The notes below the pieces were generated by a model. That model ran no database searches. It saw nothing but the letters and a program-made list of their open reading frames with translations, and was not told where the DNA came from. Shown one piece after another: positions 1 through 10,148 of a stretch of DNA of 63,903 nucleotides (positions are counted from its first letter, which is position 1; each line of letters begins with the position of its first letter). The stretch is from Cysteiniphilum marinum (lineage in GTDB: Bacteria; Pseudomonadota; Gammaproteobacteria; Francisellales; Francisellaceae). The stretch lies in NCBI RefSeq assembly GCF_014857925.1, contig NZ_JACYVZ010000015.1, positions 1 through 63,903 of the forward strand, given 5' to 3'. The translations under genes and the position numbers were made by a program.

Positions 1-135
1 AAAAACAAGAACTAACAACCCGCAAAAATTTTTGCTCAAAGTATTTAAGTATCTACATTTTATATCTCTTTAAACATCTTCAAAACCTTGCTACCAAGGC
101 ATTCTTGCGAACATTCTCGCTGAGAACGAGGTGCC

Positions 136-163
136 ATTATACACACCAATTACAACCCCGCAA
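136..163 (-). promoter_or_regulatory. Strong sigma70-type promoter pointing out of the left edge
   Basis: Read on the minus strand there is a -35 hexamer TTGCGG (158-163), a 16-base spacer and a perfect -10 TATAAT (136-141), followed by a G+C-rich GGCACC discriminator. Upstream lies an A/T-rich tract (about 165-200) that could act as an UP element. Downstream (100-130) there is a short inverted repeat TTCTC/GAGAA. This is the architecture of stable-RNA promoters, so an rRNA or tRNA operon may start just left of the window. No RNA gene is visible inside the window, so the identity of the transcript is inference. Confidence 0.4.
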
Positions 164-247
164 CCCCTTTTTTTATCTTTTTTAACTTTTACAACTTTTT
201 ATTGGATTTTGGTTGAAACACAACCTAAAAAGAGATTGATACGGTGG

Positions 248-1348
248 TTATTCAACCAAGTCCACTGTTCTATTTAAGGCAATACGTTTCCTTGTATTTC
301 GATCAAAAGCATGAAGATGCTCTTTTTTAACATGTAAATGTACAGCTTGACCAATATCACCTTGCCAATAACCATCCATTCTAACTGTGATTTTTGCGTC
401 ACTATTTTGCACACAACCATAAATAAGGGTTTCGCCACCAAGGTGTTCAACCATATCGACAATGACACTAAGATCAATATCGTCATTTAGCTCTTTTAAT
501 ACAATGTGCTCTGGGCGAATACCAATAATAATTTCACGACCTGAATGATTATCCCCCTTTAATAATAGTGGTAGTACACCGCCATCATCCAACATGATAC
601 CTTGCTCAGCAACCTTAGCATTTAGGAAATTCATTGCTGGCGCACCAATAAAGCCTGCGACAAATGTGCTTCGTGGTTTTTGGTAAATTTCTTTGGGTGT
701 TGCAAACTGTTCTATATAACCTTTGTTTAGCACCACAATACGATCTGCCATTGTCATCGCTTCAACTTGATCATGCGTCACATATAAACTGGTAATCCCA
801 AGTCGCTGCTGTAGACGTTTTATCTCTAGCCGCATTTCAACTCTTAGCTTGGCATCAAGGTTAGATAATGGCTCGTCAAATAAAAACAACTTTGGATTAC
901 GGATAATCGCGCGCCCCATTGCCACACGCTGGCGTTGACCACCTGATAGCGCACCAGGCTTGCGATCAAGCAAATGATCGATTTTTAAAAGCTTGGCAAT
1001 TTCTTCAACGCGTTTGTGGATTTCGGCTTTGGCTGTCTTTCTTACTTTTAAACCATACGCAATATTATTAAAAACACTCATATGCGGATAAAGTGCATAG
1101 TTTTGGAATACCATCGCAATATCCCGATCTTTTGGCTCTTTATGTGTAATATCATTACCACACAAGCTGATTTTTCCTGAAGATGTATTCTCAAGCCCTG
1201 CAACCATTCTTAGTAACGTTGACTTACCACAACCTGACTCACCAACAATCACAATAAACTCACCGGATTCAATCGCTAAATTAATATCGTGTAAAACTTC
1301 CGTCTTACCATAAGATTTAATGACATTCTCTAATACTAAATAACTCAT
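248..1348 (-). CDS. ugpC: Glycerol-3-phosphate-type ABC transporter ATP-binding subunit
   Basis: This is the cytoplasmic ATPase that powers the import permease encoded upstream. The 366-residue protein has a Walker A GESGCGKST at about residues 36-44, an LSGGQ signature, and Walker B LFLFDEP followed by the D-loop SNLD. A C-terminal regulatory OB-like domain of the MalK/UgpC class (about residues 235-366) has the GIRPEH motif. Length matches the family (about 350-370). It is the last gene of ugpB-ugpA-ugpE-ugpC, 35 bases after ugpE. ATPases of this class are often shared between sugar transporters, so the substrate is assigned from the neighbouring UgpB. Confidence 0.9.
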   Translation of the reverse strand: MSYLVLENVIKSYGKTEVLHDINLAIESGEFIVIVGESGCGKSTLLRMVAGLENTSSGKISLCGNDITHKEPKDRDIAMVFQNYALYPHMSVFNNIAYGLKVRKTAKAEIHKRVEEIAKLLKIDHLLDRKPGALSGGQRQRVAMGRAIIRNPKLFLFDEPLSNLDAKLRVEMRLEIKRLQQRLGITSLYVTHDQVEAMTMADRIVVLNKGYIEQFATPKEIYQKPRSTFVAGFIGAPAMNFLNAKVAEQGIMLDDGGVLPLLLKGDNHSGREIIIGIRPEHIVLKELNDDIDLSVIVDMVEHLGGETLIYGCVQNSDAKITVRMDGYWQGDIGQAVHLHVKKEHLHAFDRNTRKRIALNRTVDLVE

Positions 1349-1383
1349 AATGCTCTACTTAATTTTATTTATCTTAATTTACT

Positions 1384-2241
1384 CTATTTATCTGTTTCCA
1401 TTAAGCCTTTGACAAACCAGCGCTGCATAATCACAACAATCAATACCGGAATAATCGTTGCTAACATAACCTCTGCCATAATGAAGTTCCAATTAGGGAT
1501 TTGCCCTAGCGTATCTGCAATCTGCATCAGCCCCATGACGATCGTATGCAAGCTTTGATCGCTTGATGTGATAATGAGTGGCCATAAAAATTGATTCCAA
1601 CCATAAATAAACATCACAATAAACAAGGCGACAATATTGGTTTTAGATAATGGCAGCACGACATCAATAAAAAAGCGCACGGGACCGGCACCATCAATGG
1701 CTGCAGCTTCTGCATATTGCCGCGGGATCGTCATAAAAAACTGACGAAACATGAAGGTAGCCGTGGCTGAAGCAATCAATGGCAAGGTTAGCCCGGCAAA
1801 AGTATTGAGCATCCCTAGACTTACCACAATGTCATAAGTTGGCACGATACGCACTTCCACTGGCAACATTAATGTCAAAAAAATCGCCCAGAAGAATAGC
1901 ATCTTAAACCTAAAGTTAAAATAAACCACAGCATATGCTGATATCAACGCTAAGATAATCTTACCAACAGCAATTGCAAGTGCCATTAAAAAGCTATTCC
2001 ATAACAGCAATAATGCCGGCGGGATATTATATTGACTACTTCCAACTAAAGCTGTTTGATAGTTTGTCGCAAACTCATGCCCTGGCAACATCGGAATCAC
2101 TTGCGTTGCTGAGTTTAAGGTCTCAATCGATTGAGTTGATGTAACAAATGCGACATAAATTGGCAACAACATAATCACAATGCCCAATATTAATAGTGCG
2201 TGCGTCATAAATGTCAGCACAGGACGTCTTTCTACCATCAT
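1384..2241 (-). CDS. ugpE: Glycerol-3-phosphate-type ABC transporter permease UgpE
   Basis: Inner-membrane permease of the MalG/UgpE type, 285 residues with about six membrane segments. The cytoplasmic EAA loop that docks on the ATPase is clear (EAAAIDGAGP about two thirds along, then FxxxVLPL). The gene overlaps the end of ugpA by four bases (ATGA type), which suggests translational coupling. With UgpA it forms the heterodimeric channel. Substrate is inferred from the UgpB homology. Confidence 0.88.
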   Translation of the reverse strand: MMVERRPVLTFMTHALLILGIVIMLLPIYVAFVTSTQSIETLNSATQVIPMLPGHEFATNYQTALVGSSQYNIPPALLLLWNSFLMALAIAVGKIILALISAYAVVYFNFRFKMLFFWAIFLTLMLPVEVRIVPTYDIVVSLGMLNTFAGLTLPLIASATATFMFRQFFMTIPRQYAEAAAIDGAGPVRFFIDVVLPLSKTNIVALFIVMFIYGWNQFLWPLIITSSDQSLHTIVMGLMQIADTLGQIPNWNFIMAEVMLATIIPVLIVVIMQRWFVKGLMETDK

Positions 2242-3122
2242 GCGTAATGCACCTTCTTTTCTATATATTTAAATTGAATCACCGACAATATGATAATAAT
2301 CAGCATCAATATTACCGATTGCGCTGATGAGCTGCCAATTTGCTGTCCGATAAAGCCTGTAGCATAAACGTTATACACCAAGATATTGGTTGAATCCGCG
2401 GGACCTCCTTGCGTCATCGTCGCAATAATACCGAAGGTGTCAAAAAACGCATACACCAGATTGATCGTTAATAAAAAGAAGGTTGTTGGCGAAATCAATG
2501 GAAAAGTAATCTGCCAAAATCGCCTTATAGGGCCCGCACCATCAATAGCCGCTGCTTCAAGCATGGATTTAGGTACCGCTGCCAATCCCGCTAGAAAGAA
2601 GATAAAGTTATAACTGACTTGCTGCCATGAGGCACCAAAGATGGTAACCATCAATGCTTGCGTACCATTGCTATAATAATTCCAATCAACCCCAAAGTGC
2701 GCCAACACCCAAGTTACAACACCCACGGCTGGATTAAATAAAAAACCCCATAACACACCCGTTACAGCAGTTGCTACGGCATATGGCCACAAAATAAAAG
2801 TCTTGTAAATCTTGGCGCCGCGTATAACTCGCATTACCAGAACTGCAAATAACAACCCAAAACCCATCGCCAGAAATGTCACTGCAACAGAGAAAACTGC
2901 TGTTGTAATAAATGATTGTAAGTAACTATCGTCACTTAACAAAGCCCAATAATTCTCAAACCCAACAAAGTGAGACACTGTGCCCCAGAAATTGCTGCTA
3001 TAAAAAGAACTGATAATGCTTTGAATTGCCGGATAGATAAAAAACAGCAGCGTAATCACCAGTTGCGGCAATATCAACAAATAAGGCAGCCATCCTGCCT
3101 TATAAAATCCTCGATGATGCAT
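2238..3122 (-). CDS. ugpA: Glycerol-3-phosphate-type ABC transporter permease UgpA
   Basis: Inner-membrane permease of the MalF/UgpA type, 294 residues with six predicted membrane segments. The EAA motif reads EAAAIDGAGPIRRFW. Length and the short N-terminus fit UgpA rather than MalF, which carries a large periplasmic insert. It starts three bases after the ugpB stop, so the two are surely co-transcribed. It pairs with UgpE to form the translocation path. Confidence 0.88.
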   Translation of the reverse strand: MHHRGFYKAGWLPYLLILPQLVITLLFFIYPAIQSIISSFYSSNFWGTVSHFVGFENYWALLSDDSYLQSFITTAVFSVAVTFLAMGFGLLFAVLVMRVIRGAKIYKTFILWPYAVATAVTGVLWGFLFNPAVGVVTWVLAHFGVDWNYYSNGTQALMVTIFGASWQQVSYNFIFFLAGLAAVPKSMLEAAAIDGAGPIRRFWQITFPLISPTTFFLLTINLVYAFFDTFGIIATMTQGGPADSTNILVYNVYATGFIGQQIGSSSAQSVILMLIIIILSVIQFKYIEKKVHYA

Positions 3123-3125
3123 AAA

Positions 3126-4499
3126 TTAAACCTTATTTTGTCTATAGAACTGATTGATTAACTTATTTCCCTTATCCACTGCATCCTCAAGTGCGTCATC
3201 AACACTTTGTTGATTCGAGAAAATACGCTCAAGCATTGAGTCATTTTCCTGACGAATCAACGGGAAATTACCCAGTCTAATGCCTAGGGTATAAGGTTTA
3301 GGTGGTGCATTATTTAAAGATTCAACAGCGATCAATGCATTAGGGTCTTTCTTATAATATCCCTCTTTTTGCATTAACTCATAAGCTGACTTGGTGGCTG
3401 GAACATATCCGGTATCCATTGCCCATTGCGCTTGGATTTTGGGTTGTGCCAAGAATTGATAAAAGGATGCGACACCTTTATATATAAGATCCGCATTAGG
3501 TGTATTCTTAGGTAATGCAAACGTCCACATAGCTCCTCCACCAATAATGGTATTTTGTGGCTTGTGTGTATCTTTTGTTTGCCAAAATGGAATTTTTGCC
3601 ACGCCCACTTTGAATGTTGGTAATTTTGAATAATCTGCCAACAAAGATGATGATTGCAAAATCATCGCACACTTGCCACTGGTGAATAAGGTATCCGCAG
3701 AGCCTAAACGTCCGCCATATTGGAAAATACCTTTTGTTTGCCAAGCCTTAAGCTGTGCTAAGAAATCCGCTATTGTTTGATTGTCAAATATAAGTTTTGG
3801 CTTCATCGAATCAAAACCATTGTTCGCATTAGCAAATGCCAAATTATTCCACGCACTAAACTCTTCCAAGAGAATCCATGATGGATAAGCAGCTGTCATT
3901 GCACACGCCTGACCTGATTGAATTAGCTTCTCCCCCGCTTTAGTCAACTCCTGCCAAGTAACCGGTGGGTGTGTGACACCCGCTTTAGCCAAAACCTTTT
4001 TGTTATAAAAAAGCACAGGTGAAGAACTATTAAAAGGAAAGCCCGCAAGCTTACCATCAACACTATAGTAGCCACTCACCGCAGGCCAAAAATCACTTTG
4101 ATCGATCGTAATACCCGTCATCTTTTCAAGCTCATACAGTGGAATAACTGCACCATTTGAGTAAATCATCATTGCCGTACCAATTTCATAAGACACCAAC
4201 ATATTCGGTTGTGTGCTTGAACGATAAGCTGTTGCCGCTGCGGTTAATGAGTTTTGATAATTGGATTTATTAATCGCCTCAACATAATACTTATGCTGAC
4301 TTTGATTATACTTATTGACAATTTTATCTAAAGCATAGTTAAGTGAGCCTCCAAATGAATGCCATAACACCAGATGAACCCTGTCATCTTGTTGCTTTTT
4401 TCCCTCAAATACAGCCTTAGCTTTCTGCCAAAAATCACCAGCGACAGCTTGTGATAACAACCCACAGACAAGCACTACAGCTACGCACAGATAGCGCAT
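3126..4499 (-). CDS. ugpB: Periplasmic glycerol-3-phosphate-binding protein UgpB
   Basis: First gene of the operon. The 457-residue protein has a cleavable Sec signal (residues 1-20, ending AVA) and the solute-binding fold of family 1. Alignment from memory with Escherichia coli UgpB is good along the whole length: LWHSFGG near the N-terminus, YEIGTAMM, VSGYYS, PFNSSSPVLFYNK, AIIGGG-type IIGGGAMW, and KPYTLGIRLGNFPLIR near the C-terminus. It should bind glycerol-3-phosphate or glycerophosphodiesters. The ribosome site GAAAGGGGATCT precedes the ATG. No PhoB box was recognised upstream, and a dispersed repeat lies about 155 bases upstream. Confidence 0.9.
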   Translation of the reverse strand: MRYLCVAVVLVCGLLSQAVAGDFWQKAKAVFEGKKQQDDRVHLVLWHSFGGSLNYALDKIVNKYNQSQHKYYVEAINKSNYQNSLTAAATAYRSSTQPNMLVSYEIGTAMMIYSNGAVIPLYELEKMTGITIDQSDFWPAVSGYYSVDGKLAGFPFNSSSPVLFYNKKVLAKAGVTHPPVTWQELTKAGEKLIQSGQACAMTAAYPSWILLEEFSAWNNLAFANANNGFDSMKPKLIFDNQTIADFLAQLKAWQTKGIFQYGGRLGSADTLFTSGKCAMILQSSSLLADYSKLPTFKVGVAKIPFWQTKDTHKPQNTIIGGGAMWTFALPKNTPNADLIYKGVASFYQFLAQPKIQAQWAMDTGYVPATKSAYELMQKEGYYKKDPNALIAVESLNNAPPKPYTLGIRLGNFPLIRQENDSMLERIFSNQQSVDDALEDAVDKGNKLINQFYRQNKV

Positions 4500-4653
4500 T
4501 AGATCCCCTTTCTCGTAATTTAAATACTGAATTATTAATAAAACATGTTACAAAATTATGACAATAACAACAAATAAAAATAGTCAGCCAATATGATCGT
4601 GAACATATCCATAATCTTTATTCTATGATCGCTAGCTGAGCGTTAGTCAAAGC

Positions 4654-4683
4654 TACTTATACCCATCACAAATCATTTTACAG
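4654..4683 (-). repeat. Dispersed 30-bp repeat, copy A
   Basis: Read on the minus strand this is a 30-base sequence beginning CTGTAAAATGATTTG and ending in TATAAGTA. Closely related copies lie at 17438-17466 and 19028-19057 on the plus strand. Copy A points toward ugpB and the other two point toward amino-acid transporter genes. It may be a shared operator, a promoter element or a small intergenic repeat. The adjoining 4705-4735 also carries a CTTCGACT...TCAGGG motif related to the inverted repeat near 51.7 kb. The rest of 4500-4800 shows no gene. Confidence 0.5.
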
Positions 4684-4800
4684 AATTTTTTGCTTTGTAT
4701 TTTGACCCCCTTCGACTCCATTCAGGGAACAGGCGATATAAGCTTGCAAAAACACAAGTATCCTATTATATTTACAGCAACTAAAATATAGTTGCTTTTT

Positions 4801-5058
4801 ATGACTAAGATAGATAAAGCGCTCGAGAAACTACTAGCATGCCCAAAAGATTTGACATGGGCAGAGTTATCTAAAGTTTTAAAAAGCTTTGGTTTTAGTG
4901 AGAGCAATGCAGGTAAAACAAGTGGCTCACGTGTACGCTTTTATTTAAACAAAGAAACACCACCACTGATGCTACATAAACCACATCCGAAGCCAACACT
5001 AAAAGAATATCAAATTAAAAATGTTATTGAGTATCTTAAAAAGGTAGGACTTATATGA
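4801..5058 (+). CDS. hicA: HicA-family mRNA interferase toxin
   Basis: The 85-residue protein matches the longer HicA subfamily: KIDKALEKLL, then DLTWAELSKVLKSFGF, then the GSR-F and LHKPHP motif that carries the conserved histidine of the dsRBD-like fold, and a C-terminal EYLKKVGLI. HicA toxins cleave mRNA when not bound by HicB. I chose the ATG at 4801; an in-frame TTG at 4792 is possible. The stop overlaps the start of hicB by four bases. The gene appears intact. Confidence 0.85.
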   Translation: MTKIDKALEKLLACPKDLTWAELSKVLKSFGFSESNAGKTSGSRVRFYLNKETPPLMLHKPHPKPTLKEYQIKNVIEYLKKVGLI

Positions 5059-5402
5059 GTAACGCAATGCAATACAAAGGTTATAGAGGTTCAATTAAAG
5101 TTAATCATAACGATGGCATTTTCCATGGTGAAATTATGCATATTAACGCCACAGTTTCTTATGAAGGGGAAAACTATCAGGACTTAAAGCAGGCATTTGT
5201 AGATGCCGTTGATGATTATCTGGAGTTTTGCGCTGAACATGATATCACACCTGAAAAGTCTTATAGCGGATCATTTAATGTAAGAACTGGTGTTGATAGG
5301 CATAGACAAGTGTTTTTTGTGAAAAGAGATGGTGAGTCCCTAAACGAGTTCATCAACACAGCGATTGATCACGAAATTAAAAGCAGGCTTTCCTCACAAT
5401 AA
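5055..5402 (+). CDS. hicB: HicB-family antitoxin
   Basis: Cognate antitoxin of the preceding HicA, 115 residues. The N-terminal half is a degenerate RNase H-like HicB domain (YKGYRGSIKV..GIFHGEI..ATVSYEGENYQDLKQAF..AVDDYLE). The C-terminal half (SGSFNVRTG...ESLNEFINTAI) resembles a ribbon-helix-helix/Arc-type DNA-binding region that would repress the operon. It overlaps hicA by four bases (ATGA), consistent with translational coupling. No mutation is evident, so this is probably a working module. Confidence 0.85.
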   Translation: MSNAMQYKGYRGSIKVNHNDGIFHGEIMHINATVSYEGENYQDLKQAFVDAVDDYLEFCAEHDITPEKSYSGSFNVRTGVDRHRQVFFVKRDGESLNEFINTAIDHEIKSRLSSQ

Positions 5403-5476
5403 CACCCATCTAAACCACATGCCGATAAACCTGCACCATTAGTTGCTTTTCCAGTCATAGCACTTTTCTTTTTTTA

Positions 5477-5485
5477 TGCTACAAT
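5477..5485 (+). promoter_or_regulatory. Extended -10 promoter candidate for hemA
   Basis: The sequence TGCTACAAT forms an extended -10 (TGn plus TACAAT at 5480-5485) in a T-rich context, about 130 bases upstream of the hemA ATG. No good -35 hexamer is visible, as expected for extended -10 promoters. The resulting 5' leader of about 120 bases has no recognised riboswitch. Confidence 0.35.
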
Positions 5486-5613
5486 ACCGACCAGTTTCAT
5501 GAGCAACTCTTATCACTTATTATCCGTAAATCAACAAATCAAATAGTGATTATGGTTTTAAGCAAAAGTCACTCATGCGATTAATGAGAATAATAAGCAA
5601 AGCAGGTAAATGA

Positions 5614-6858
5614 ATGACGTTAGTTTCTTTAGCGATAGACTATAAAAAGGCTTCTTTAGATGTGCGCGGTGCATTCACCCTTGACAATGAGCGCCTTGGT
5701 CAACATTTAAAAACGCTAAAAGAACAACATGGCGTTGAGCAATGTCTTATTTTATCAACCTGCAATCGCACGGAAATCTATGCCGTTATTTCTGAGTTAA
5801 AACACTTAGATCATGTTATCAACTGGTGGCAACAATCGGCAAAACGTAATGATTTGGATTTGAAAAGTTTTCTTATCGTGCGTCAAGATACGCATGTTGC
5901 TCATCATCTAATGCGCTTAAGCTGTGGATTAGAGTCAATGGTTTTAGGTGAGCCGCAAATATTGGGGCAAATCAAATATGCCTATGCGGAGGCACTTGCC
6001 AATAACACCCTTGGTGGTGATCTTAATCGCTTAATGCAGAAGGTTTTCTCAGTTGCAAAACGCGTGAGATTTCATACTAATATTGGGCAATGTCCGGTTT
6101 CTGTTGCCTTTTCGGCAGTGACATTGGCCAAACAAAGCTTGAGTCACTTTGAAGATAAAACCATTATGGTCATTGGCGCAGGAAGCACGGCAATGCTTAT
6201 GACAAAACACTTAGCAAGTCTGACACCAAAACGCCTTATTATTGTTAATCGCACACTAGAAAAAGCAAAACAACTGGCAACTGAGCATCATGCTGAAGCC
6301 TTTTCATTATCCGAGCTTAGCAGCCTTGCTAAGCAAGCTGATATTATTGTTAGTGCCGTCAGCTCACGTGAGCTGATTTTGACAACTGATATGCTAACCA
6401 ATACAAATCCTAAAACACTAATTGATCTATCGGTGCCACGTGTCATTGATCCATTATTCGATCAAATAGATAATATAACTACCTACTGTGTTGATGATAT
6501 TCAAGGACTTATTCAAAACAATAAAACATTGCGTGAAAAAGCGGCATTACGTGCTGAGAAATGGATTGAAAAAGGTCTAGATGATTATATTAATCAAGAA
6601 AAAGCTATTCTTTCCGATAACACGATCAAAGCCATGCGCAATCAAACCAAAGACATGATTGATGATGAGCTCAATCGTTGTCTTAAGCGCTTAGAAAATG
6701 GCGAAGACCCTAAAATGGTGCTAGCACGCTTTGCCCATAATGTTAAAAACAAATGGCTACATACGCCAAGCGTGTCACTGAGAAATGCTGCCGTTGAAGG
6801 GCGCAATGATATGCTTAACTTAGCTGAAGAAATTTTTGGCTTAAACACTGGACTATAA
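5614..6858 (+). CDS. hemA: Glutamyl-tRNA reductase
   Basis: First committed enzyme of the C5 heme pathway, reducing glutamyl-tRNA(Glu) to glutamate-1-semialdehyde with NADPH. The 414-residue protein has the catalytic cysteine in STCNRTE (Cys50), the [17 protein letters not shown] substrate motif, the nucleotide-binding VIGAGSTAM and NRTLEKA, and the C-terminal dimerisation helices. Length is normal. It starts a run with prfA one base after its stop, the classic hemA-prfA-prmC arrangement of gammaproteobacteria. Confidence 0.97.
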   Translation: MTLVSLAIDYKKASLDVRGAFTLDNERLGQHLKTLKEQHGVEQCLILSTCNRTEIYAVISELKHLDHVINWWQQSAKRNDLDLKSFLIVRQDTHVAHHLMRLSCGLESMVLGEPQILGQIKYAYAEALANNTLGGDLNRLMQKVFSVAKRVRFHTNIGQCPVSVAFSAVTLAKQSLSHFEDKTIMVIGAGSTAMLMTKHLASLTPKRLIIVNRTLEKAKQLATEHHAEAFSLSELSSLAKQADIIVSAVSSRELILTTDMLTNTNPKTLIDLSVPRVIDPLFDQIDNITTYCVDDIQGLIQNNKTLREKAALRAEKWIEKGLDDYINQEKAILSDNTIKAMRNQTKDMIDDELNRCLKRLENGEDPKMVLARFAHNVKNKWLHTPSVSLRNAAVEGRNDMLNLAEEIFGLNTGL

Positions 6859-6859
6859 A

Positions 6860-7951
6860 ATGAAAGACTCAATCAAACGAAAATTACAAGGCTTAATCGA
6901 ACGCCATGAAGAAATTGCAGCTCTCTTGGGTGAAGCTGATGTTATTAGTGATCAGAATAAATTTCGCGATCTATCCAAAGAATATGCACAGTTAGAGCCT
7001 TTAGTTGCAACATTTAAAGCTTATGAGCAAGCACATGATGATATTGAAAGTGCCAATGAAATGCTCAAAGAAAGCGATCCTGAAATGAAGGAAATGGCAA
7101 AAGAGGAGCTTAATGACGCTGAAGAGCGAATTGATAGCTTAAGCAAAGCACTTGAGATTTTATTATTACCTAAAGATCCTAATGATGGTGCCAACGTATT
7201 TCTTGAGATTCGTGCAGGCACAGGCGGTGATGAGGCCGCTATTTTCTCAGGCGATTTATTTAAAATGTATAGCCGCTATGCCGAAACTCAAGGTTGGCGC
7301 ATTGAGATTGTCAGCCAAAGTGATGGTGAACATGGTGGTTTCAAAGAAATTATTAGTAAAATCTCAGGCGAGAATGTCTACTCTCAACTTAAGTTTGAAT
7401 CAGGTGCACATCGCGTGCAACGCGTACCAGAAACAGAATCACAGGGACGTGTGCACACCTCAGCTTGTACTGTCGCCATTATGCCAGAGGCTGATGAGGT
7501 TGAAGGGATTGATATTAACCCTGCAGATCTAAAAGTAGATACCTTTCGCGCTTCAGGTGCTGGTGGTCAGCATGTTAACAAAACAGATTCGGCCATTCGT
7601 ATCACACATATCCCTACTGGTGTTGTTGTTGAGTGTCAAGACCAACGCTCACAGCATAAAAACCGCGCACAAGCCATGTCAATGCTTAAAGCAAGGCTCT
7701 TACAAGCTGAGATTGACAAGCAACAATACGAGCAATCTAGCCAACGTAAGAGCCTTGTTGGTAGCGGCGATCGCTCTGAACGTATTCGCACTTACAATTA
7801 TCCGCAAGGGCGCGTCACTGATCATCGCATTAATTTGACTCTTTACAAGCTTGAAGAAGTCATGCAAGGTGATTTAGGTTCGGTAATTCAGCCACTTGTA
7901 CATGAATATCAAGCCGATCTACTTGTACAAATGTCTGAAGAAAATGCCTAA
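6860..7951 (+). CDS. prfA: Peptide chain release factor 1
   Basis: Recognises UAA and UAG stop codons on the ribosome and triggers peptide release. The 363-residue protein shows the catalytic GGQ loop ([18 protein letters not shown]) that is methylated by the product of the next gene, and the domain 2 codon-reading region containing the PxT-type tripeptide. Length is typical (about 360). It begins one base after hemA and its end overlaps prmC by eight bases. Confidence 0.97.
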   Translation: MKDSIKRKLQGLIERHEEIAALLGEADVISDQNKFRDLSKEYAQLEPLVATFKAYEQAHDDIESANEMLKESDPEMKEMAKEELNDAEERIDSLSKALEILLLPKDPNDGANVFLEIRAGTGGDEAAIFSGDLFKMYSRYAETQGWRIEIVSQSDGEHGGFKEIISKISGENVYSQLKFESGAHRVQRVPETESQGRVHTSACTVAIMPEADEVEGIDINPADLKVDTFRASGAGGQHVNKTDSAIRITHIPTGVVVECQDQRSQHKNRAQAMSMLKARLLQAEIDKQQYEQSSQRKSLVGSGDRSERIRTYNYPQGRVTDHRINLTLYKLEEVMQGDLGSVIQPLVHEYQADLLVQMSEENA

Positions 7952-8792
7952 TAATACCATTCAAGCTATTCTAGCAACCTATAGCAAACAACTTGAGTCA
8001 ACTTCTGATAGCGCACGAATTGATGTTGAAGTCTTACTTTGTCATGTATTAAAGGTATCAACTAGTTATTTATACACTTGGTCAGAAAAGTCTTTAAATG
8101 AAGATGAGTTTCAACAGTTTAGTGAACTATTCATGAGACGCTTACAGGGTGAGCCCATTGCTTATTTGACAGGTAAGCAAGCTTTTTGGGATCTTGAATT
8201 CCTTGTTGATAGGCACACATTGATCCCACGCGCGGATACTGAAGTACTGATTGAAACCATTCTTAATAAGTTCACACAACACACTAAACCGCAAGTGCTT
8301 GATTTAGGTACAGGCAGTGGCGCAATTGCCTTAAGCCTTGCTCATGCCCGACCCGCTTGGCAAATAACTGCTATTGATTATTGCGAACATGCGCTTAAAA
8401 TTGCCGCTCACAACAAAGATCATTACCAATTAGATAATGTGAAGCTTTTGCAGGGCAGCTGGTATCAGCCAGTTGCTAATGAACAATTTGATATTATTGT
8501 CTCCAACCCACCCTATATTGATCAATCAGATCCCGCACTATGCGCGCATGTTCGTCAATATGAACCAAGCACCGCACTGATTGCCAAAAACAATGGGCTA
8601 GCTGATATAGAGCACATTGTTTGTCATGGCAAAGCACACTTAAAAGAAAATGGCTTTATGATTATCGAACATGGCTTTCAACAGGCACAAAGTGTTCACG
8701 ACATCTTTAGCGCTTATGATTATAAAAACATCCAACATTATCATGATTTAAATGGGCATATTCGCGCAACCAGTGCCGAGAGTTCACTATAA
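7944..8792 (+). CDS. prmC: Release factor glutamine methyltransferase
   Basis: S-adenosylmethionine-dependent enzyme that methylates the GGQ glutamine of release factors. The protein has an N-terminal helical domain, the [14 protein letters not shown] segment, a SAM-binding [16 protein letters not shown], and the catalytic NPPY motif. I chose the ATG at 7944, inside the end of prfA, giving 282 residues. An upstream in-frame start at 7896 would only extend it into prfA. It is convergent with the next gene and overlaps its end by six bases. Confidence 0.95.
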   Translation: MPNNTIQAILATYSKQLESTSDSARIDVEVLLCHVLKVSTSYLYTWSEKSLNEDEFQQFSELFMRRLQGEPIAYLTGKQAFWDLEFLVDRHTLIPRADTEVLIETILNKFTQHTKPQVLDLGTGSGAIALSLAHARPAWQITAIDYCEHALKIAAHNKDHYQLDNVKLLQGSWYQPVANEQFDIIVSNPPYIDQSDPALCAHVRQYEPSTALIAKNNGLADIEHIVCHGKAHLKENGFMIIEHGFQQAQSVHDIFSAYDYKNIQHYHDLNGHIRATSAESSL

Positions 8793-10148
8793 ATAAGGAT
8801 CCTCAACAATCGCTGTACGTTTACGCACGTCTTCAGTTAATAAATCGATTTGCAGGATCTGATACGCTGAGCGTACACCACTTAAAAAGGCGCCATGCAC
8901 CGTTGACGGGAAATAAAATGACGTTGCCTCACCGGCAAAGAACAGTTTATTATCAACCGGTTTACCCAATTTTTGCCGACGTTTTGCCTTCACCCCAACT
9001 GGCAAATAAGAATAAGAACCATAACTATACTCATCACTTGCCCAGCGCGTAATGCAGTGATTTTTAAGTCTTGGCAAGTTTTCACCGTACATATGTTTTA
9101 ACGAGTCCATAATTAATGCTAATAACTCACGATCGCTTAATTGCTCAAGCTGTTTACCAACAACGCCTGCCGTAAATGCCATTAAAATTGGTTTTTTCGT
9201 TAAAGGATAAAAGTTCATCATCTCACGCGCAATGCGATGCTCTGGTGACAAACAAGCAATACTCTGCGCTTCTTTATCCCAGAACACTTCTTCAAACTCA
9301 AGATAAATTTTATTTAACACGCCCATTTCAAGCTGCTGAATGGATTTACGCTTGGCTTGAGGCAAATAAGGATTAAAGCCAATATCGGCATGTTTTAATA
9401 CACCTAATGGTACGCTGACCAAAACATAGGTTGCTTGGTATTGTTTTGTCGAAGTCGATACCTGTACTAGATCACCACTGTAGTCGATATTTTGCACAGG
9501 ATCACTGAAACGAATCTCCAAATGCTTCGCCAATAGATCAGCGATTTGCGCATACCCTTCTGGAAATAGTCGATCACTTCCAGCAAAATCAATATCAGCA
9601 TGATGACTTTCAGCCGAGAGCTCTTTTGCCTCAATCGCATATTCATATAAAAACAATGTATCAGCAATATAGTCAATATAGAGTATATCTTCTTTAGTAA
9701 TCTGATGATCAACAATAAACTGCCGCTTGATATCCGCAATAGATCTTAAATGACTTTCCTCATCGATTTTCACCGCTTCAAGATAATCAAGAAAATCAGC
9801 CATCCAATTAGCGATTTTTAACTTTTGCTCATGGCTTAATGCATTAAACTCCTGATCATACATCTCACGATGCACAATATTATCAGGCGAAGGTCCGCAC
9901 ATCTGTGAGCGCCATGTACTGATATTGTGCTTCTTCGCTAAGCGAGTAATTGGATTTTCTTGTACACCATGAATCCATGAAGCACCAAGATCAATCACTG
10001 CATCGGCAAAACATTGGCTGTGCACGCGTCCACCGACACGATCACGCGCTTCAAGCACCAATACATCAAAACCATTTAACATGAGATTGTTGGCTGCAGC
10101 AAGACCCGCAACACCGCTACCCACAACAATGACATCATATACTTGCAT
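8787..10148 (-). CDS. FAD-dependent amine oxidase (polyamine/monoamine oxidase family)
   Basis: Flavin amine oxidase superfamily enzyme, about 453 residues. The N-terminal Rossmann motif VIVVGSGVAGLAAANNL followed by LVLEARDRVGGR binds FAD, and the C-terminal FAGEATSFYFPSTVHGAFLSG is the second FAD signature. The spacing resembles plant and bacterial polyamine oxidases and the LSD1 catalytic domain. No signal peptide is present, so it is probably cytosolic. The start at 10148 has a good ribosome site (AGAAGGA). An upstream in-frame start at 10193 is less likely. Substrate cannot be read from sequence. It is a single gene convergent with prmC. Confidence 0.85.
   Translation of the reverse strand: MQVYDVIVVGSGVAGLAAANNLMLNGFDVLVLEARDRVGGRVHSQCFADAVIDLGASWIHGVQENPITRLAKKHNISTWRSQMCGPSPDNIVHREMYDQEFNALSHEQKLKIANWMADFLDYLEAVKIDEESHLRSIADIKRQFIVDHQITKEDILYIDYIADTLFLYEYAIEAKELSAESHHADIDFAGSDRLFPEGYAQIADLLAKHLEIRFSDPVQNIDYSGDLVQVSTSTKQYQATYVLVSVPLGVLKHADIGFNPYLPQAKRKSIQQLEMGVLNKIYLEFEEVFWDKEAQSIACLSPEHRIAREMMNFYPLTKKPILMAFTAGVVGKQLEQLSDRELLALIMDSLKHMYGENLPRLKNHCITRWASDEYSYGSYSYLPVGVKAKRRQKLGKPVDNKLFFAGEATSFYFPSTVHGAFLSGVRSAYQILQIDLLTEDVRKRTAIVEDPYL

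Noticed and set aside
1-130. boxA-like CTCTTTAAACA at the left edge
   Set aside because: It is on the plus strand, opposite to the predicted promoter, so it does not support an rRNA leader.
4722-4907. Minus-strand 61-residue frame opposite hicA
   Set aside because: It overlaps a clear HicA gene and the translation has no family features; shadow frame.
7152-7532. 126-residue plus-strand frame inside prfA
   Set aside because: Entirely inside the conserved release factor gene in another frame, no ribosome site.
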